The position numbers and the translations under genes were made by a program. DNA of 64,000 nucleotides, taken from Stomoxys calcitrans (Eukaryota; Arthropoda; Insecta; Diptera; Muscidae). Location: NCBI RefSeq assembly GCF_963082655.1, contig NC_081553.1, positions 43,684,260-43,748,259 on the forward strand, given 5' to 3'. A model generated the notes under the pieces. That model made no database searches, was not told where the DNA came from, and worked only from the letters and a program-made list of their open reading frames with translations. Of the stretch, positions 58,847 through 64,000 are shown piece after piece. Within the stretch, counting starts at the first letter, position 1. Each line of letters opens with the position of its first letter.

Positions 58847-60063
58847 AAGTAAAAGCGTGCTAAGTTCGGCCGGGCCGAATCTTATATACCCTCCACCATA
58901 GATCGCATTTGTCGAGTTCTTTTCTCGGCATCTCGTCTTAGGCAAAAAAAAGGATATAAGAAAAGATTTGCTCTGCTATTAGAGCGATATCAAGATATGG
59001 TCCGGTTTGGACCACAATTAAATTATATGCTGGAGACCTGTGAAAAATGTCAGCCAATTCGAATAAGAATTGCGCCCTTTGGGAGCTCAAGAAGTAAAAA
59101 AGAGAGATCGATTTATATGAGAGCTGTATCGGGCTATGGGCCGATTCAGACCATAATAAACAGGTATGTTGATGGTCATGAGAGAGTCCGTCGTACAAAG
59201 TTTCAGACAAATCGGATAATAATTGCGACCTCTAGAGGCTCAAGAAGTCAAGATCTCTGATCGGTTTATATGGCAGCTATATCAGGTTATGAGCCGATTT
59301 GAACCATATTTGGCACAGTTGTTGGATATCATAACAAAATACTACGTGCCAAAATTCATTCAAATTGGATAAGAATTGCGCCCTTTAGAGGCTCAAGAAG
59401 TTAAGACCCAAGATCGGTTTATATGACAGCTATATAAGGTTATGGACCGATTTGAACCATACCTGGCACAGTTGTTGGATATCATAACAAAACACGTCGT
59501 GCAAAATTTCATTCCAATCGGATAAGAATTGCGCACTCTAGAGGTTTAAGAAGTCAAGACCCCAGATCGGTTTATATGGCAGCTATATCAGGTTATGGAC
59601 CGATTTGAACCATACTTGGCACAGTTATTGGATATCATAACAAAATACTACGTGCAAAATTTCCTTCCAATCGGATAAGAATTGCGCACTATAGAGGCTC
59701 AAGAAGTCAAGACCCAAGATCGGTTTATATGGCAGCTATATCAAAACATGGACCGATATAGCCCATTTACAATACCAACCGACCTACACTAATAAGAAGT
59801 ATTTGTGCAAAATTTCAAGCGGCTAGCTTTACTCCTTCGGAAGTTAGCATGCTTTCGACAGACAGACGGACGGACGGACGGACAGACGGACGGACGGACA
59901 GACGGACGGACGGACGGACGGACATGGCTAGATCGACATAAAATTTCACGACGATCAAGAATATATATACTTTATGGGGTCTCAGACGAATATTTCGAGT
60001 AGTTACAATCAGAATGACGAATTTGGTATACCCCCCATCACCCATCTAATGGTGGAGGGTATA
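58847..60063 (+). mobile_element. Family C element, complete, with GGAC/GACA microsatellite
   Basis: The left end 'caagtaaaagcgtgctaagt' plus palindrome TTCGGCCGGGCCGAA plus 'tatataccctccaccat' is paired with right-end 'aatggtggagggtata'. About five ~152-bp monomers lie between. The mini-me-like block is at 59,857-59,985: a GGAC/GACA tract, 'atggctagatcgac' and 'gatcaagaatatatatac'. Confidence 0.7.
59857..59924 (+). repeat. (GGAC/GACA)n microsatellite
   Basis: About 17 tetranucleotide units of GACA/GGAC type, the longest such tract in the window, in the position of the GTCY tract of mini-me elements. Confidence 0.9.
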
Positions 60064-60065
60064 AA

Positions 60066-60590
60066 AATCACCAAATGGAACAAGACACTAAAATGGTTTC
60101 TAAAAATCTCGCTCCTTAGAATTTTTCAACAAATTTATGGTGTGAGTTTTGGATAAACATGCCAATTTTCTCCCAAAACATGACCTTATATGACGGAAAA
60201 AAAATTGTTTAACAAGTTTACTTCTAATTTACACCAACCTAAATTTCATTACAATACCTTTTTCCTGGAGGCCGCCGTAGCGCAGAGGTTTGCATGTACG
60301 CCTATGATGCTGAACGTCTGGGTTCGAATCCTGAAAGCGAGACCATCAGAAAAAATGTTCAGCAGTGGTTTTCCCCTCCTAATGCTGGCAACATATGTGA
60401 AGTACTATGCCATATAAAACTTCTCTCCAAAGAGGTGTCGCTCTGCGGCACGCCGTTCGCACTCGGCTATAAAAAGGAGGCCCCTTATCATTGAACTTAA
60501 AACTTGAATCGGACTGCACTCATTGATATGTGAGAAGTTTGCCCCTGTTCCTTAGCGGAATGTTCATGGGCAAAAATTGCAAAATTTGCA
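60066..60590 (+). repeat. Segmental duplication, copy 2, continuing into a full SINE
   Basis: 60,066-60,360 duplicates 58,547-58,846. It then continues through the complete SINE body, so this copy preserves the SINE that is cut short in copy 1. Confidence 0.8.
60268..60590 (+). mobile_element. tRNA-derived SINE, full length
   Basis: Head with 'ccgtagcgcagaggtttgca' and B box GGTTCGAATCC at 60,321-60,331. The body follows with 'cctcctaatgctggcaacat', 'ctgcggcacgccgttcg', 'tatcattgaacttaaaactt', 'gcccctgttccttagcggaa' and an A/T tail. With the copy at 999 it defines the ~320-bp family. Confidence 0.85.
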
Positions 60591-62382
60591 TTTTTACCTT
60601 TTTCCTTACTCGAGCTGGGATTTTTCTAAGATATCTGGGTATTTTTATACCCAGTCGTCATTAATGAACTAAGCCATCATTTCAGAAAAAATGAAGAAAT
60701 TATCAGACTACCTTAAATTTTTTCTAATCATTTGGAGACATCATTGACAGCATGCCCAATTAGTAGAAACATGTCACCCAAAGGGGGAAAATCAAAAATG
60801 TTAATGTTTCCACTTTCACTTCATTAATTACAATTTCTAATTTGTGACCCCAACACATCAGATGGACCGGATGACAGACAGTTCAGATTAGTGAAAATAC
60901 AACAACAAAGTATTACAATGTTTACTTTTCATAATGCAAAACAAAACTTTTACTCACCTCACCAAACGAAGTTAGAGACACAGAAGAAGAAGAAAATTAC
61001 AATGACATTCAAATGTCTTCTCCGCTAACAAACAATATTAAAATTGCAAAATGACCGTTAACAGAACTTACCTGTAATAAAAAAAAAACAAAGAAACAAC
61101 CAAGATTAGGAAGACAAGAATAAAGTATGGTATTAATAAATAATAAGTTTTTGCATTGTTTTTATGTTTATGGTTTTATGTATATAATGGCGAATTTCTC
61201 CATAAGCTCCATCCAAAAGATAAGATTATGGGAGTAACGTTATATTTGATTGCGGTTTATGTTTGTGAAAAACAACAATTGCCCAGAGAGAGAGAGAGGG
61301 GGAGAGAGGAAAACAACTCTTAATATTGCAATTCATCGTTGTTGTCGTTAGCAAATGCCTTTTTTTCGCCGACGTCATCAACAGCATCCAATTCAATCAA
61401 TAAAGTGGGTTGAGCTTATAGGAAACGAGGGGGGGGGGGGGGGGGGGTCATGGAACAAGAGGGGGAGTAAATATACGATTCTAATGGAATTTGATTTGAT
61501 TTTTATTATTGTTTGTTGGTACAATGCGTTTACTTGGGCGCACACTGCCCAAATGCTGCATTTCGTTGATTGCAGGCAAATCAAGTTTGTTGCTTAAGTC
61601 TTTCGTTTTAACTATAACTGTTCTACGAAAATCTTGGCCTTCTTTATGTTTATGTTGCTGTTGTATTTTTTTGTTTTTTTTTTCTTCATTTCTGCTGTAT
61701 ATTACAATCATCATCAAAGAGCAACAACAACAACTAGCTGCAATTGCCATATATATCCTTTGGTGGTGGTCTTCAATTGCCAAACAAAATTGCACATCTC
61801 ATCGACCAAATGGCAGAGACATGCCATGGAACAGACCAAAATTCAACATTTCACCCTCCAGTCATTTTAACACAAAATTTGTTATACTTTCTGGGGGCAA
61901 ATGGACTGTCTGTCCATCTCTGGTTGTGTGCAAAAATAAGTTGTAACTGTTATTTTGTTGTCCAAATTAGACATAAAACTCAACTGGCCACAGCTAGCCT
62001 AGCAATTTGTTTCCTTTCTAGCAGGCATTTGGTAAGAAGTTTTATTGCACAATAATATTTTGTTGATTTGCAACATTGGGAGGGGAAAAAAAGAAATACC
62101 AAACACCCACAAAAATAATTCAAGCCACAATTTTTTTCTTCTATTGGTAGACCATACCAATCAAAAGAAAAAAGATTTTTTTTTGGGCTTTGGGGTTTTT
62201 AACGGCGCCTACTTGCCAATTGAAATATTTTGATTTTTCTTTCAAATCATGTTATTTGGGTAATTTGCTTGCAGCATTGTTGAGATTTGATGTAATAACA
62301 CTAGGTCAACAAAGACTTAGTTTTTTTATTGCTAGAGAATAAGTTGGAAGATTTGTGGTAGCAGGGCAACATGTTACAAATA
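60591..62382. other. Non-repetitive stretch with simple repeats, no gene recognised
   Basis: Holds a GA-rich run (61,285-61,311) and a G19 run (61,429-61,447). Open frames (up to 145 codons, 61,509-61,946, +) are low complexity, overlapped by open frames on the other strand, and lack motifs; not called. Confidence 0.45.
61429..61447 (+). repeat. G19 homopolymer
   Basis: Nineteen consecutive G outside any recognised repeat. Confidence 0.85.
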
Positions 62383-62620
62383 TTGGGTTGCCCAAAAAGT
62401 AATTGCGGATTTTTCATATAGTCGGCGTTGACAAATTTTTTCACAGCTTGTGACTCTGTAATTGCATTCTTTCTTCTGTCAGTTATCAGCTGTTACTTTT
62501 AGCTTGCTTTAGAAAAAAAGTCTAAAAAAAGTATATTTGATTAAAGTTTATTCTAAGTTTTATTAAAAATGCATTTACTTTCTTTAAAAAAAAAACCCGC
62601 AATTACTTTTTGGGCCACCA
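62383..62620 (+). mobile_element. Mariner-type MITE, 238 bp
   Basis: The left end TTGGGTTGCCCAAAAAGTAA and the inverse at the right end (slightly decayed, 'tttttgggccacca') are present, with TA at 62,381-62,382 and 62,621-62,622. A family C element begins right after it. Confidence 0.88.
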
Positions 62621-62623
62621 TAT

Positions 62624-63540
62624 AATAAGTAAAAGCGTGCTAAATTCGGCCGGGCCGAATATTGAGAACCCACCACCATGGATTCTGCTAAAATATGGGT
62701 GCTTTATATGGTTATAGACGAATTTGGACCGTACTTGGCTCCATTGTTGAGAGGCATAACATAAAATTGCAGCCAAATCAGATAAAAATCGCGGCTTGTA
62801 AGAGCTCAAGAAGTCAAATCGGGAGATTGGTTAATATGGGAGATGTTGAGAGTCATAAGAGAAGACTATGTTCAAAATTCGGTTTATATGGGAGATATAT
62901 CACGCTATAGACCGATTCGGACCGTACCTGGCTCAATTACTGAAAGTCACAACAGAACGCCATGTGCAAAATTTCAGCCAAATAGGGCAAAATTTGAGGC
63001 TTCTAAGGGCTTAAGAAGAAAAATCGAGAAATCGGTTTGTATGGGAGCTATATCTGATTATCGACCGATTCGGACCGTACTTAGCATAGTTGTTAAAAGT
63101 TACAACAGAACACTATGTGCAAAATTTCAGCCAAAATTTCGAACAAAAATGGAGGCTTTCAGTGGCTCAAGAAGTCAAATCGGGAGATCGGTTTATATGG
63201 AACTTACTTAGCTCATTTATTGAAAGTACTAAAGGAACACCATCTGAAAAATTTCAGCCAAATCGGATGAATATTGCGACTTCCAGAGGCTTAAGAAGTC
63301 AAATCGGGAGATCGGTATATATGAGAGCTATATCAGGCTATAGGCCGATTTAGACCGTATTTGGCACAGTAGTTGGGAGTCATAACTGAACACTACATGG
63401 AAAATTTCAGCCAAATCGGATAAAAATTGAGGCTTCCAGGGGCTCAAGAAGTCAAATCGGGAGATCGGTCTATATGGCAGCTATATCCAAATCTGGACCG
63501 ATCTGTGTCATATTGCAGAAGTATGTCAAGCGGCTTAACT
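62624..63540 (+). mobile_element. Family C element, six monomers, 3' end replaced
   Basis: It begins 'ataagtaaaagcgtgctaaa' with the palindrome 'ttcggccgggccgaa' and 'acccaccaccatggattctg'. Monomers with 'aagtcaaatcgggagatcgg' follow. The last monomer shifts to a D-like type ('ctatatccaaatctggaccg') before running into a SINE fragment. Confidence 0.65.
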
Positions 63541-63541
63541 T

Positions 63542-63587
63542 TAGCGTTATAGGCGGATATACTAAGCTCTGCGCTACTGTGGCCTTC
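63542..63587 (-). mobile_element. SINE head fragment, minus strand
   Basis: The minus strand reads 'ggccacagtagcgcagagct' and 'atccgcctataacgc', the A-box half of the SINE head. The B box and body are missing. It bridges a family C/D and a family B element. Confidence 0.65.
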
Positions 63588-64000
63588 TGTGGTCAGAATC
63601 ACTCTCTGATTCGATTTAACCATGTCCGTCTGTCTGCATCTGTGAATCCATTTATTCTTGTAATCAAGGTACAGGTCGTATTTGTTGTCCCATCGTCTCA
63701 AAATTTTGCACATGTCACTATTTTGGCTCATGGACGAACGATTTTGATTTTGATAAAAATCGGTTCAGATTTAGATATAACTCCCATGTATATGTATCGC
63801 CCGATTTCCACTTAAATGGCCGTAGTAGCTACAATTTTCAACCGATCTGCACAATATTTGGCATGGATTATTTTGTTACTAGTCTGAACACATCTTCAAT
63901 ATTTCACCAAAATCGGTTCAGATTTGCATATAGCTCCCATATATAGGTATCGCCCGATTTCCACTTAAATGGCCGTAGTAGCTACAATTTTCAACCGATC
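63588..64000 (-). mobile_element. Family B element, minus orientation, runs off the window
   Basis: 'gattcgatttaaccatgtcc' with a GTCY tract at about 63,626-63,640, then monomers with 'tatcgcccgatttccactta' and 'atggccgtagtagctacaat', closely matching 12.55-13.1 kb. It continues past the window end. Confidence 0.65.

Noticed and set aside
61509..61946. 145-codon plus-strand ORF
   Set aside because: Composition is low complexity (Cys/Phe/Ile runs from T-rich DNA), with a 104-codon minus-strand ORF over the same bases and no domain recognised.

Overview
The window is eukaryotic nuclear DNA, AT-rich and packed with transposable-element remains. Its repeat families include (GTCY)n/(TA)n-cored elements of the mini-me/DINE-1 kind, mellifera-type mariner MITEs, CR1/Jockey-group LINEs and I/LOA-type LINE relics. 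Together these point to a dipteran, most likely a calyptrate (muscid-like) fly; this is inferred from repeat content, and the species cannot be fixed. Only one host coding segment is convincing: a first coding exon for a secreted Ser/Ala-rich protein at 51,248-51,933 (+). Its splice donor is clear, and the rest of the gene was not found here.

Layout. 0-3.3 kb: repeat fragments and tRNA-derived SINEs. 3.3-5.7 kb: a ~166-bp satellite whose monomers carry the terminus of one of the dispersed repeat families. 7.8-16 kb: Helitron-like 'E' elements with CTAG ends, 'B' elements and nested SINEs. 17-24.4 kb: long 'C' and 'D' elements built from ~152-bp monomers, with mariner MITEs. 24.4-28.7 kb: one apparently intact LINE with a PHD-finger ORF1, an endonuclease/reverse-transcriptase ORF2 and a poly(A) tail. 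28.7-33.4 kb: more D and E repeats. 33.9-35.9 kb: relics of an LTR-retrotransposon gag (minus strand) and of a LINE RNase H/zinc-finger region (plus strand). 36.2-47.5 kb: about 35 copies of a motif equal, but for one base, to the 3' end of tRNA-Lys(UUU) including the non-genomic CCA. On the minus strand this is a retroviral-type primer-binding site. It sits in tandem units of ~255-345 bp, in three blocks. 47.7-50.3 kb: a decayed RNase H-bearing LINE with internal tandem duplications. 51.1-51.9 kb: the host exon. 52-64 kb: SINEs, an internally deleted mariner-type transposase relic, more B/C/D/E elements and a ~300-bp segmental duplication.

The genes do not form an operon or pathway. The main story is how repeats are built: long dispersed repeats, satellites and relics all show local tandem duplication, and two satellites appear to descend from pieces of transposons (a DINE-like terminus, and an LTR-element primer-binding-site leader). 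Family letters B-E are working labels used only here. Sequence comparisons were made by eye, so boundaries are approximate unless a base-level signal is stated.
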